Shown: in pieces, positions 8,101-17,391 of the stretch
How positions within the stretch are numbered: position 1 is the first letter of the stretch
How the letters are laid out: every line of letters starts with the position of its first letter
Assembly (NCBI GenBank): GCA_002238605.1
Contig: MPMR01000017.1
Coordinates: 19,091 to 83,090, forward strand
Length of the DNA: 64,000 nt
From: BD2-11 clade cluster bacterium bin43
Lineage (GTDB): Bacteria > Gemmatimonadota > Gemmatimonadetes > Longimicrobiales > Gaopeijiaceae
Direction of reading: 5' to 3'
Notes under the pieces: generated by a model
The model's database searches: none
The model's input: the letters and a program-made list of their open reading frames with translations, nothing else
Told to the model about the DNA's origin: nothing
Made by a program: the position numbers and the translations under genes

Positions 8101-9093
8101 CTACAGCGCGGGATGCGGATCGGGTTCCCGCCCGGCGCGCGCACTTGCCGGGCCGCGCACATCCGTCGCGCCTCCCGCGGCGCCGGCCGCGAGCCGCAGC
8201 TCGGGCTCATGCCCGTAGGTCGCGAGTGCCGCGGTCAGCGAGAAGAGCAGCGCCGCCAGCAGCGTGTGCAGCGAAACCGGCGCAACCGCGAGCCCGCTGC
8301 TCACCGAGAGGAAGCCCACCGTCACCTGGGCCAGCACCGTGACCAGTGCGCCGCCCGCGAGGGCCGGAAGCGGGGCGGCGGCCTTCCGGCGCAGCACGTA
8401 GACGGCCAGCGCGAGGGTCGCCAGCGCCACCAGGATGCCCAGCACGCGGTGGCCGAAGTGAAGGATCACCAGCGGATGCTCGAGAGGAGGCACCACCCGG
8501 CCGAGGCAGAGCGGCACGTCCGGGCAGGCCATGCCCGCGTCGGTGTGGCGCACCACCGCGCCCAGCACCGACTGCGCCAGCACCAGCGCCGCCACCCCTC
8601 CCGCCATCCTCCCCAGCGTCGTTCGCGCGGCACTCGCCAGGCGCGCCCCCCCGCCCCATCCGCGCGCCGTGACCACCGTCAGGACCGTGGCCAGCCCGAG
8701 GAAGAGGAACGCGAGCGCCAAGTGGGAGGACGAGATGGCGTCCGGCAGGCGCATCAGCACGGTGAGGCCGCCCAGCACCGACTGGACGATCAGCAGCGCG
8801 ATCCCGGCCAGCCCCGCCCGGTGGAGCCAACGGCGTTCCGGCTGCCGGCGCCAGGTCAGCCAGGCCGCCGCGGCGAACAGCAGCACGAGCACGCCCGCGA
8901 CGAGCCGGTGCAGGTGCTCCCAGAAGACGCCGCCGGTCATCTCGGGCATCATGGTGCCGAAGCAGGTCGGCCAGTCCGGGCAGGCGAGGCTCGACTCGGT
9001 CGCGTGCACGATGCTGCCCAGAAGGAGGAGCCCCAGGGTCCATCCCAGGACGACGGCCAGGGCGATGTGGTGAAGACGCGAAGTCATCGGCAT
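8101..9093 (-). CDS. ctaA: Heme A synthase (COX15/CtaA)
   Basis: A 330-residue, eight-helix protein with the internal two-fold repeat typical of CtaA. Each half starts with a Cys pair (ACPDWPTCFG and ACPDVPLCLG) and carries a heme-ligand His-containing helix (FWEHLHRLVAG and LHFGHRVLG). The enzyme oxidises the C8 methyl of heme O to a formyl group, giving heme A for aa3 oxidases. It starts five bases after the acyl-CoA dehydrogenase stop and is followed by DUF420. Two ATGs six bases apart are possible starts; neither has a strong Shine-Dalgarno. The C-terminal 45 residues are Ala/Pro-rich and probably disordered. Confidence 0.9.
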   Translation of the reverse strand: MPMTSRLHHIALAVVLGWTLGLLLLGSIVHATESSLACPDWPTCFGTMMPEMTGGVFWEHLHRLVAGVLVLLFAAAAWLTWRRQPERRWLHRAGLAGIALLIVQSVLGGLTVLMRLPDAISSSHLALAFLFLGLATVLTVVTARGWGGGARLASAARTTLGRMAGGVAALVLAQSVLGAVVRHTDAGMACPDVPLCLGRVVPPLEHPLVILHFGHRVLGILVALATLALAVYVLRRKAAAPLPALAGGALVTVLAQVTVGFLSVSSGLAVAPVSLHTLLAALLFSLTAALATYGHEPELRLAAGAAGGATDVRGPASARAGREPDPHPAL

Positions 9094-9098
9094 CCCGG

Positions 9099-11048
9099 CT
9101 AACGCGCCGCCAGGGCGGCCTCCCATGCCTGCTTCGCCGTCGAACCGGGGGAGGCGGCGGCCTCGGCCTCCTCCATCGCCTCCACGTCGGCCATCGTGAC
9201 CACGCCCTCCTCCAACCACCCGTAGGCTCCCTCCATGGTCCTGGCGGCAACCTTGTAGGTAGCGACGTCGTCGTTGGAGAACAGGGCGGCGAAGTGCGCC
9301 CGGATGCGCCGCCGCGCGTGCCTGCAGAAGAGGTCCGCGAGGTCCTCGGGGGAGGAATCTCCGGGCGTCTTGGCGGCCAGCAGATCGACCCGCACGATGA
9401 CCGCAGTCATCGCGAAGAGTTCGGATCCGATGTCGACGATCCGGCCCAGCACGGCCTGCCGCTTCTCGAGCCCGGCCCCGAACCGGAGCATGCAGTAGAA
9501 CAGGGCCCGCGCGAGCTTGCGCGAACTTCGCTCGATGAATCCCACGTGTCCCGCCATACGCCCGAATTCCGCGAATCTGGGCCAGCGGCTCCAGCCCACC
9601 CAGCGCGTGGGATACCACCAGGCGTAGTGCAGCCCGGCGCGCGCCGCCGCGGCCATCCGCTCCCGGAACGGCGCCCGCGGATCCACCAGGGCCCCGGCCA
9701 GCTTCAGGTGCTGATCCACCGCCTCGCGCGCAATGAAGAGGCGCATGATTTCGCTGGAGCCCTCGAAGATCCGGTTGATGCGCAGATCGCGGAGGAGACG
9801 TTCCACGGGAGCAGGCATCTCCTCGCCCCGGGCACGCAGGGAATCGGCGGTTTCGTATCCTCGGCCACTCCGCATCTGGACCGCGTCGTCCGCCAGGGCC
9901 CAGGCGGTCTCGCTGTTCCAGAGCTTGGCCATGGCGGCTTCGATGCGGATGTCGAAGGTCTTCGCGTCGGCCATCACCGAGGACAGCTCCATGACCGCTT
10001 CCATGGCGAAGGCGTTCGCGGCCATCCGGCCCAGCATCTGGGCGACGGCGTCGTGCCTGCCCACCGGCGCGCCCCACTGAACCCGGTCGCGGCACCAGCG
10101 GCGGCACATGTGCAGGGCCGACTTGCCGGCCGCCGCGCACAGGGCCGGAAGCGAGAGCCTCCCGGTGTTCAGCGTGATGAGCGCGAGCTTGAGACCGAGC
10201 CCCTCGCCCCAGAGCAGGTTCTCGCGCGGCACCCGCACGTTGGTGAAGCGCAGGACGCCGTTGGAAAGTCCCCTCAGTCCCATGAAGCGGCTGGTGTGCA
10301 CCACCTCCACCCCGGGCCAGGCCCTGTCCACGATGAAGGCGGAGATGGGCCGCTTCCCCTTGACGCCGGCGCGCGCGGGCGTGCGCGCCATGACCACCAG
10401 GAGCTCCGCGCGTGGTCCGTTCGTGCACCAGAGCTTCTCTCCGTTCAGGAGATAGGCGCTGCCGTCCGCCGTGGGCGTGGCGGTGGTCGACATGTTGGCC
10501 GGATCCGAGCCGGCTTCCGGTTCCGTCAACGCGAAAGCGGAGAGCGCTCCCGCGGCAAGGCGGGGCAGATAGGCGCGCTTCTGCGCCTTGGTGCCGAAGT
10601 AGGAGAGAGGCTGGGGCACGCCGATGGACTGATGCGCCGAAAGGAACGCGGCGGTGGAGATGCAGCGGCTTGCCACGATCTCCAGCGCGCGGTTGTAGGT
10701 GATCTGCGAGAGTCCGAGGCCGCCGTATTCCCTCGGGATCTTGATCCCGAACGCGCCCAGGGCGCGCAGTCCGTCGAGCACTTCCTCGGGGACCCAGGCT
10801 TCGCGGTCGACGGCGTCCCCGTCGATGTTCGCGCGCGCGAACTCCTCCAGGTCTCTCAGGAAGTGGCTCGCCCGAAACTGCTCGCCGGGCTCGGGCAGCG
10901 GATGGGGATGGATCCAGTCCAGATGGAACCGGCCCGACAACAGCGACTTGACGAAGCTCCGCTGCTTCCAGCGCTTCTCCCGCGCGCTCTCCGCCACCTC
11001 GCGCGCTTCGCGCTCACTCGCGTGGCCCCGGGCCGGGTCCGGCGTCAT
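9099..11048 (-). CDS. Acyl-CoA dehydrogenase, long/very-long-chain type
   Basis: A 649-residue flavoenzyme of fatty-acid beta-oxidation. The N-terminal and middle ACAD domains show FGIKIPREYGGLGLSQ and FALTEPEAGSDPANMSTTA (flavin contacts), then KLWCTNGPRAELLVVMART. The C-terminal domain holds LRINRIFEGSSEIMRLFIA, with the catalytic Glu where VLCAD enzymes have it. An extra domain of about 180 residues after it matches the extended VLCAD/ACAD9 layout, so the length is normal for that subgroup. It is the first gene of a close run with ctaA and the DUF420 gene; no functional link between them is obvious. Confidence 0.93.
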   Translation of the reverse strand: MTPDPARGHASEREAREVAESAREKRWKQRSFVKSLLSGRFHLDWIHPHPLPEPGEQFRASHFLRDLEEFARANIDGDAVDREAWVPEEVLDGLRALGAFGIKIPREYGGLGLSQITYNRALEIVASRCISTAAFLSAHQSIGVPQPLSYFGTKAQKRAYLPRLAAGALSAFALTEPEAGSDPANMSTTATPTADGSAYLLNGEKLWCTNGPRAELLVVMARTPARAGVKGKRPISAFIVDRAWPGVEVVHTSRFMGLRGLSNGVLRFTNVRVPRENLLWGEGLGLKLALITLNTGRLSLPALCAAAGKSALHMCRRWCRDRVQWGAPVGRHDAVAQMLGRMAANAFAMEAVMELSSVMADAKTFDIRIEAAMAKLWNSETAWALADDAVQMRSGRGYETADSLRARGEEMPAPVERLLRDLRINRIFEGSSEIMRLFIAREAVDQHLKLAGALVDPRAPFRERMAAAARAGLHYAWWYPTRWVGWSRWPRFAEFGRMAGHVGFIERSSRKLARALFYCMLRFGAGLEKRQAVLGRIVDIGSELFAMTAVIVRVDLLAAKTPGDSSPEDLADLFCRHARRRIRAHFAALFSNDDVATYKVAARTMEGAYGWLEEGVVTMADVEAMEEAEAAASPGSTAKQAWEAALAAR

Positions 11049-11115
11049 GTGCGGCTCCGGTGAATCGGGGCCTTCGATACGGTGGTCCGCCTGCGCGATG
11101 CTCGTAGCACGGCGG

Positions 11116-11511
11116 CTATCCCGTGCTCTCGAGCAGCGAGCGGCCGATCGCGGCGACGCCCGCCCAAATCAGCGCCAGCGCGATCAGCGAGGACACCGCG
11201 TGGGGCGCGTAGGTGCGCTGATCCTCGGGGCGGCGGCGCATCACCGAGACCGGGAGCTGCACGACGACGGCCGCGATCACCAAGGGCAGAATGTGGCCCA
11301 TCAGCGCCGCACTGAAACTGCCCGGGATGGTGAGGATGACCGCAAATCCGAGCAGGATCTGCAGATGAAGCGTTCCCGCGAAGGTGGACGCGATAACCCG
11401 CATGGTGCGGTCGTACGGGCGACCCGTCGCCCACCCCACGAGGGCGTAGAGCGCGCACGCCGCTCCAAACAGCAGAACCAGGTAGCGAACTCCCGAATGG
11501 GCCATGAACAT
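11116..11511 (-). CDS. Small four-helix membrane protein (cytochrome-b-like, tentative)
   Basis: A 131-residue protein with four hydrophobic segments. Histidines sit near the helix boundaries (MAHSGVRYLVLL, GTLHLQILLGFAV, MGHILPLVI), resembling a family of small membrane proteins that often carry an automatic cytochrome-b label. I cannot confirm heme binding. A second ATG (11505) directly before AHSGVRY is an equally good start. It sits 44 bases after the large BNR-repeat gene and 67 before the acyl-CoA dehydrogenase, all on the same strand. Confidence 0.7.
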   Translation of the reverse strand: MFMAHSGVRYLVLLFGAACALYALVGWATGRPYDRTMRVIASTFAGTLHLQILLGFAVILTIPGSFSAALMGHILPLVIAAVVVQLPVSVMRRRPEDQRTYAPHAVSSLIALALIWAGVAAIGRSLLESTG

Positions 11512-11555
11512 GTGGGCAACGCTCCTTGTCGGTTGTCGGAATCGAGGGTGCGTCC

Positions 11556-14540
11556 TCAGCGAAGACCGTCGATTTCCTCCAGTTCCTCGCGGGCGCCGGC
11601 GAGCAGGGCTTCGACGCGCTCCTTCTGCTCACGGTGGGTCGCCGTCGGGGGATAGAGCGAACCCTGGCGGACGCCCCCGCCATTCATGGACTGGTAGATG
11701 CCGGCCAGCGCCGCCCGGCCCTGGTTGAGGGCCTGGTCGAGTTCCTCGATCCGGTCGCCCCCTGCGCCGCCCCCGCCCATGCCGCCCAGCTGGTCCCTCA
11801 CCCGCTCCACCTCCTGCCTCAGCGCCAGTACCTCCGACAGGAACTGCTCCCGCTCCCGGTACTGGGCCAGGGTCACCGGCAACGCCGGATCACCCGCGAC
11901 CACCAGGCTCTGCTCCGAGGTGGCGCCGCGCGCTTCCAGCATCACCCGGAACGTGCCCGGCGACACGAAATGGCCCCGGTCCTCGATGGTGCGCGCCAGG
12001 CCCTCCACATCGTGGGCCCGCCACCGCGTCGAGCTGCCGGGAAGCGGATGCCGGAGATCCCAGTTGACCCTGTGCACGCCCGGAGAACCGGGTACCGAGA
12101 GCTCGCGCACGAAGTTCCCGCCCCCGTCCTCGATGACGATGCGCGCCGGGCCGTCTCCCTCGCCGAGGCTGTAGGTGATGATGGCGCCGTCCACGGGATT
12201 CTCGCCCGCATACGCCTCCTGCGCCCGGTACGAGGTGTCCTTCCAGTACTGGAAGATGGTCGCCGACCGGATGGGGAAGAGGTGCGCGGGCGCCGAGGCC
12301 ACCCGGGCGTTCCACGAGGCGAGGGCCCCGAGGTCGTCGAGAATCAGGATGCCCCGCCCGTGGGTGCCCATCACCAGGTCCTTGTCGCGCGGATGGATGA
12401 CGAGGTCGTCGTAGGCGGTGGCGGGCGCGGGCATCCTCGCCCAGGTGGCGCCCGCGTCGGTGGAGGCGAACAGGCCGTGCTCGCTTCCCGCGAAGATCAG
12501 GTCGGGGTTGTCGGGATGCTCGGCGAGCGAGTTGACCGAACCGCCCGCCTCGAGCCCGACGCTCAGGTTGAGCCAGGTGGCGCCCGCGTTCTCGGTTCGG
12601 AACACGTAGGGGGCGAAGTCGCCGCTGCGGTGGGCGTCGAAGGCGACATAGGCGACATCCTCGCCTCGCACCGAGGGAACGATGCGGCTCACGTAGGTGC
12701 CGTCCGCCACCCCGTCGATGTTTCCGGAAAGCTCCGTCCAGGTGGACCCCCGGTCGCGCGACAACTGCACGTTGCCGTCGTCCGTGCCCACCCAGAGCAC
12801 ATCCCCGTTCAGGGGCGATTCCGTGATGATGGTGATCTCGCTGAAGCTGCTCGTGCCGTCGTTGCGCGAAAGGCGGATGTCGGATCCGCGCACGCCCATG
12901 ATCTCCAGGGCGTCGCGATCGACCTGGCGCGTGAGATCCTCCGTTCGGGTCCAGCTGTTGCCGTAGTCGCTGCTGATGAAGAGCCGGTTGCCGCCGGTGT
13001 AGACGAGCCCTTCGGTGTGCCTGGACACCAGCGAGGGCGATGCCCAGTCGAAGCGGTAGCGCTCCTCTCCCTCGGGAGGCTGCGGGCGGATGTCGAGCTG
13101 GTCGCCGGTTTCGGAATCGACCCGCACGTAGCCGCCGCCGTTGGAGTTCACGTAGACGTAGCGGGGGTTGTGCGGATCCGGCTGCTGGTACATGCCGTCG
13201 CCGAAGCCGGTCTGGCGCCAGTCGTCGTTGAGGATGCCGGCCCAGCGCCGCGTGCGCGACGGGCCCGCGAAGGAGTGGTTGTCCTGGAGTCCCCCGTGCA
13301 CCCAGTACGGGTCGCGCAGGTCCACCCCGATGGCGTAGAACTGCGCGATGGGGATGTTGTTGATGCGCCGGTAGTTGACGCCGCCGTCATAGGTTTCGTG
13401 CAGCCCGGCGTCGCCGGCCAGGTAGAAATGCTCTGGATCCGACGGGTCGATCCACATGGTGTGCATGTCGGCGTGCACGCCGACGTCGTAAGTGGGACGC
13501 GCGGAAATGTCCTCCCAGGTGCGCCCGCCGTCCCGGCTCCGGTAGGAGGAGGTCGCCAGGGTGTAGACCACGTCCTCGTCGTTCGGGTCGATGTAGACGT
13601 GGGAATAGTACATGGGGCGGCCGTTCAGGTCGCTCATCTTCTCCCAGGTGTCGCCGCCGTCCGTGGAACGAAACGTCCCCGTGTCCTCGGTGTGTTCGAT
13701 CAGCGCGTTGAGCACCATGGGATTGGAGCGCGAGATCGCCAGGCCGATGCGCCCCTTGTCTCCCGCGGGGATGCCTTCGGTCAGCTCCTCCCAGGTGTCG
13801 CCGCCGTCCGTGGAACGGTAGATGCCGCTGCCGGGACCGCCGCCGTTGAAGCCCCAGGCGGTGCGGCGGCGCTGGTACATCGCCGCGTAGACGATGTCCG
13901 GGTTGTCCTGGTTGAGGACGAGGTCGATGGCGCCGGTGTCCTCATCCACGTGCAGGACCTTCCGCCAGTTGCGGCCGCCGTCGAAGCTGCGGTAGACGCC
14001 CCGCTCCTCGCTGGCGTTCCACAGGTCGCCGCTGGCCGCCACGTAGACGACGTCGGGGTTGCGTGGATGGACCTGCACCTCGGCGATGTGACGGGTGCCC
14101 TCGAGCCCCAGGTGCTCCCAGCTCTCCCCGCCATCATCGCTGCGATAGACGCCATTTCCCCACGAGGTGCTCTGCCGGTTGTTCTGCTCCCCGGTGCCCG
14201 CGTAGACGACCATCGGATCGGAGGGCGCGAGCGCCACGTCGCCGAAGGTGTTGACCTCCATGCCCTCGAAGACGTTCACCCAGTTGTGCCCGCGGTTCAG
14301 GCTGCGCCAGAGGCCCCCGGAAGCGGTGGCGACCCAGAGCACGGAGGGGTCGTCCGCGAGCGCCTCCACGTCGTGGATCCGCCCGCCCGTGACCGCCGGG
14401 CCTATGGCACGGGGACGGAAGGCTTCCAGATGGGCTTCGGAGATGGGCGCCGACTGCGCGGCAACCGATAACGGGAGCGAGAACGCCAGGAGCAGGCCCC
14501 CCAGAGCGCCTGCGCCGACTCTCCGCAAATGGACGGACAT
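11556..14540 (-). CDS. Secreted BNR/sortilin-like repeat protein
   Basis: A 994-residue exported protein. The ATG was chosen because AGGAG lies eight bases before it; it opens a signal peptide ending near SVAAQS. The body contains about ten Asp-box/BNR signatures (YRSDDGGESWEH, YRSFDGGRNW, YRSTDGGDTWEE, FRSTDGGDTWEK, FASTDAGATW and others), predicting one or two VPS10-like beta-propellers. A mixed C-terminal part (from about 750) has the beta-rich NWDLRHPLPG region and ends in a helical segment of about 100 residues. Such proteins are often labelled glycosyl hydrolases, but Asp-boxes are structural and no catalytic site is identifiable, so function is unassigned. Confidence 0.88.
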   Translation of the reverse strand: MSVHLRRVGAGALGGLLLAFSLPLSVAAQSAPISEAHLEAFRPRAIGPAVTGGRIHDVEALADDPSVLWVATASGGLWRSLNRGHNWVNVFEGMEVNTFGDVALAPSDPMVVYAGTGEQNNRQSTSWGNGVYRSDDGGESWEHLGLEGTRHIAEVQVHPRNPDVVYVAASGDLWNASEERGVYRSFDGGRNWRKVLHVDEDTGAIDLVLNQDNPDIVYAAMYQRRRTAWGFNGGGPGSGIYRSTDGGDTWEELTEGIPAGDKGRIGLAISRSNPMVLNALIEHTEDTGTFRSTDGGDTWEKMSDLNGRPMYYSHVYIDPNDEDVVYTLATSSYRSRDGGRTWEDISARPTYDVGVHADMHTMWIDPSDPEHFYLAGDAGLHETYDGGVNYRRINNIPIAQFYAIGVDLRDPYWVHGGLQDNHSFAGPSRTRRWAGILNDDWRQTGFGDGMYQQPDPHNPRYVYVNSNGGGYVRVDSETGDQLDIRPQPPEGEERYRFDWASPSLVSRHTEGLVYTGGNRLFISSDYGNSWTRTEDLTRQVDRDALEIMGVRGSDIRLSRNDGTSSFSEITIITESPLNGDVLWVGTDDGNVQLSRDRGSTWTELSGNIDGVADGTYVSRIVPSVRGEDVAYVAFDAHRSGDFAPYVFRTENAGATWLNLSVGLEAGGSVNSLAEHPDNPDLIFAGSEHGLFASTDAGATWARMPAPATAYDDLVIHPRDKDLVMGTHGRGILILDDLGALASWNARVASAPAHLFPIRSATIFQYWKDTSYRAQEAYAGENPVDGAIITYSLGEGDGPARIVIEDGGGNFVRELSVPGSPGVHRVNWDLRHPLPGSSTRWRAHDVEGLARTIEDRGHFVSPGTFRVMLEARGATSEQSLVVAGDPALPVTLAQYREREQFLSEVLALRQEVERVRDQLGGMGGGGAGGDRIEELDQALNQGRAALAGIYQSMNGGGVRQGSLYPPTATHREQKERVEALLAGAREELEEIDGLR

Positions 14541-14669
14541 GCTGATTTCTCCTGACACGAAAAGACCCGGCCGGACGGCGAGGCTTGAGACGGGTAACGC
14601 CTTTCCGGCACTTGTGGACGGCCCGAAAAAGAATCGTATCCGCGCCGGTTCGGTGCAAGCTGACCGGAG

Positions 14670-15500
14670 TCAGAAACCCCGTCCCGGGGGTTCGCCGCCG
14701 GCTCCGGGCGGTTCGCGGCCGCCGAAGCGCTCGAGCGCCTGGCGCACCGCTTCGAGCACATCGTCCGCCATGTCGCTCGCCGTCAGCATCCAGTCCAGGT
14801 AGTCGGGCGAGGTCGCCGCCACTTCCGCCAGCCGCGTCCCCCGATGCTTTCCGCGGGCGAAGACGTAGCTCTCCAGGCCGCTCCCCGAGAACCACCTCCG
14901 GAACTCCGTCAGAAAGGGCCTCACCTCGTCGCAGTAGGCGTGGAGCCCGGCGATGTCGCCCGGAAGCTCCGGGTAGTGGGCGAGCTGCGCGGCGAGCACG
15001 CGGGCGGTCATGCGCACGTCCGCGCGAGCGCTGTGCGCGCCGTCGTGCTCGTCCTGGACGTACAGGCGGGCGGCGGCGGCCAGATCGCGCGGCTCCTCCC
15101 GGTGGAAGATCACCTGGGCGTCGATGAGCCGGCGGTCCTGCAGGTCGAAGGGGACCTCCGCGCGCCGGAACTCCTCGAGCAGGATGTGCAGGTCGAAGCC
15201 GCGGATGTTGAACCCGGCCAGATCGCACCCGTCCAGCAGGCCGGCCAGGCTGCGTGCCCGGCTCCGGAAGGGGGCTTCGTCCGCAACGTCGGCGTCGCTG
15301 ATGCCGTGGACCGCGGAGGCCTCGGGGGGGATGGGCTTGCCCGGGTTGAAGCGGCGGACCCTGTCCACGACCCGGCCGTCGGGATACAGGATGAGCAGCG
15401 CCAGCTCGACGACGCGGTCCTCGCTTCGGTTCAGACCGGTGGTTTCGAGGTCGAGGAAGGCCAGGGGACGGGCCAGGCTGACGGGAAGGGCAAGGTCCAT
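14670..15500 (-). CDS. DnaQ-like 3'-5' exonuclease
   Basis: A 276-residue DEDDh exonuclease. The catalytic set is complete: LAFLDLETTGLNRSEDRVVE (first Asp and Glu, about residue 20), GFNIRGFDLHILLEEF (second Asp) and AHSARADVRMT (His and last Asp). Exo I-type HGISDADVAD lies between. About 90 extra C-terminal residues include FARGKHRGTRLAEVA and SPDYLDWML, a small module often appended to DnaQ-type nucleases. It could be a stand-alone proofreading or repair exonuclease; no polymerase gene is adjacent. A GTG 13 codons upstream is an alternative start. Confidence 0.87.
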   Translation of the reverse strand: MDLALPVSLARPLAFLDLETTGLNRSEDRVVELALLILYPDGRVVDRVRRFNPGKPIPPEASAVHGISDADVADEAPFRSRARSLAGLLDGCDLAGFNIRGFDLHILLEEFRRAEVPFDLQDRRLIDAQVIFHREEPRDLAAAARLYVQDEHDGAHSARADVRMTARVLAAQLAHYPELPGDIAGLHAYCDEVRPFLTEFRRWFSGSGLESYVFARGKHRGTRLAEVAATSPDYLDWMLTASDMADDVLEAVRQALERFGGREPPGAGGEPPGRGF

Positions 15501-15711
15501 GGGCGCCGGGTCAGGGGCTTCGGCCGCGCGGGCCCGCACGTCCGGCGGTCGCTCCGCTCGCGTCCGATTGCAGGAGCGTTGAGTCTGGCAGCCGGAGGGC
15601 CGGAATGCCAGATTGGCGGCGGATCAACTCGCCCGTCGGGCGGGAGCCGACGGCGGAACATGGGACTTCCGCGATCAGCAGATCGTCATTCCTACGAACC
15701 GGGAGGACATC

Positions 15712-17088
15712 GTGCACTCGGGAATCATCACGACCGCGCTCTTTCTGGGTCTGGCCACGGTCGGGCCGGGGGCCGTACGGGCGCAGACCGCGCCGGCCCA
15801 GTCCGACGCCCGCATCTACGAGATCATCGACGCGGTGTCGGCGGAGCGGCTGGAGGAGGATATCCGCATCCTCGCCGGGTTCGGAACGCGCAGCACGCTG
15901 TCCGACACCCTCTCCGCCACCCGCGGGATCGGGGCAGCGCGGCGCTGGATCAAGAGCGAGATGGATGCGATTTCGGCGGCGTGCGGCGGATGTCTCGAAG
16001 TGAGCTTCGAAGGCGCGCTGGTGCCCGGCAGCGAGCGCGGCCGCATCCGCGAGGACACCTGGGTGGTCAACGTGATGGCGATTCAGCGCGGCACGGTGCA
16101 CCCGAATCGCTACATCATCATGTCGGGCGACATCGACTCGCGTCCCTCCGACGCCTCCGACGGGGTGACCGACGCCCCCGGCGCCAACGACAACGCCTCG
16201 GGGATGGCCGGAGTGATCGAGGCGGCCCGTGTGCTGACCCGCTACACCTTCCCGTCGAGCGTCGTCTATCTCGGGCTCTCGGGAGAGGAGCAGGGGCTCT
16301 TCGGAGGGCAGCACATCGCGGGGCTCGCGGTGGACCGGGGCTGGGACGTCGTCGGCGTGCTCAACAACGACATGATCGGCAACATCGAAGGCGTCGACGG
16401 CGTGATCGAGAACAACACCTTCCGCGTCTTCTCGGAGCCCACACCGTTCACGGACGACCTCGACGCCCTTCGGCGGCGGCGCACCACGGGGGGCGAGGTG
16501 GACGGCCCCTCGCGCCAGATCGCCCGCTACGTGGCGCGCATCACGGACCAGTACATCCCCAACCTCGACGCGATCATGATCTATCGGCTGGACCGCTTCG
16601 GGCGGGGCGGCCACCACCGCCCCTTCAACGACCGCGGCTTCCCGGGCGTGCGCATCATGGAGACCCACGAGTACTACCCGCGCCAGCACCAGGACGTCCG
16701 GGTGGAGGACGGGGTCGAGTACGGAGACGTGATCGAGGGAGTGAACTTCGACTACGCGGCCAGGCTCACCGCCGTCAACGCGGCCACCATGGCGTCGATC
16801 GCGTGGGGTCCGCCGGCGCCCGCCAACGTGGCCATCGGCGGTGCGGTGCGGGCGTCCGCCTTCCTGGTGTGGGATCGGGTCGAGCACCCGGATCTGGCGG
16901 GCTACAAGGTCTACTGGCGCGAGACCACCGCGCCCCGGTGGCAGCACGCGCGCTTCGTCGGCGACGTCGGCGAGTACACCTTCGAGGGGCTCGTGATCGA
17001 CAACTACCTGTTCGGGGTGGCGTCGGTGGCGCGGGACGGCAACGAGAGCCCGGTCGTGTTCCCGGGGGGAGTGGCGCCGAGGAGGTAG
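15712..17088 (+). CDS. Secreted M28-family metallopeptidase with C-terminal Fn3-like domain
   Basis: A 458-residue exported peptidase. GTG was chosen because GGGAGG sits five bases upstream and it immediately opens a signal peptide ending near AVRAQT. The M28 core includes APGANDNASGMAGV (bridging Asp), LGLSGEEQGLFGG (catalytic Glu-Glu) and LNNDMIGN (ligand Asp), with a late THEYYPR His. The first ligand motif reads SGDIDSR where aminopeptidases of this family usually have GHYDS, so the first metal His is replaced by Asp. Residues from about 370 form a fibronectin III-like domain (VEHPDLAGYKVYWRE). It probably acts in the periplasm or outside the cell; whether it is an active aminopeptidase depends on that substitution. 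Confidence 0.88.
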   Translation: MHSGIITTALFLGLATVGPGAVRAQTAPAQSDARIYEIIDAVSAERLEEDIRILAGFGTRSTLSDTLSATRGIGAARRWIKSEMDAISAACGGCLEVSFEGALVPGSERGRIREDTWVVNVMAIQRGTVHPNRYIIMSGDIDSRPSDASDGVTDAPGANDNASGMAGVIEAARVLTRYTFPSSVVYLGLSGEEQGLFGGQHIAGLAVDRGWDVVGVLNNDMIGNIEGVDGVIENNTFRVFSEPTPFTDDLDALRRRRTTGGEVDGPSRQIARYVARITDQYIPNLDAIMIYRLDRFGRGGHHRPFNDRGFPGVRIMETHEYYPRQHQDVRVEDGVEYGDVIEGVNFDYAARLTAVNAATMASIAWGPPAPANVAIGGAVRASAFLVWDRVEHPDLAGYKVYWRETTAPRWQHARFVGDVGEYTFEGLVIDNYLFGVASVARDGNESPVVFPGGVAPRR

Positions 17089-17391
17089 CACGGCTGATCC
17101 CCCCGCGGTCTCACGGCTCGCTTGTCCGGATCCGTCGAAACGACGGCCCGCATTCCGGAGTATGAAACGTGTGACTCCAAGCGCCTGCCCGTTGCGGGGT
17201 GGACCCGACCGCCGACCGCCGGCGGACAGCTGGCCGCTCCCCCCGGGCGCGCCGGGCAGTGATCAGAGACGTGCCGATGCTCTTCAACGATGGTTCTGAC
17301 TGCGACTCCCCGAAGATGCCGGAGAATGCCACGGGGTTGGCGGGAATCGGCTGACCACGGCTTGTCGTTCGCGGCGCACGTGAGCGCCCGG
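17089..17391. other. Intergenic region, no feature recognised
   Basis: About 300 bases between the M28 peptidase and the lipase-like hydrolase. I see no terminator hairpin with a T tract, no clear promoter and no conserved small reading frame. The hydrolase frame is open through its right-hand third, so that gene could start further upstream than annotated. Confidence 0.4.

Noticed and set aside
11526..14471. A 981-codon plus-strand frame opposite the BNR-repeat protein.
   Set aside because: A Val/His/Arg-rich shadow; the minus strand has signal peptide, Shine-Dalgarno and Asp-box repeats.
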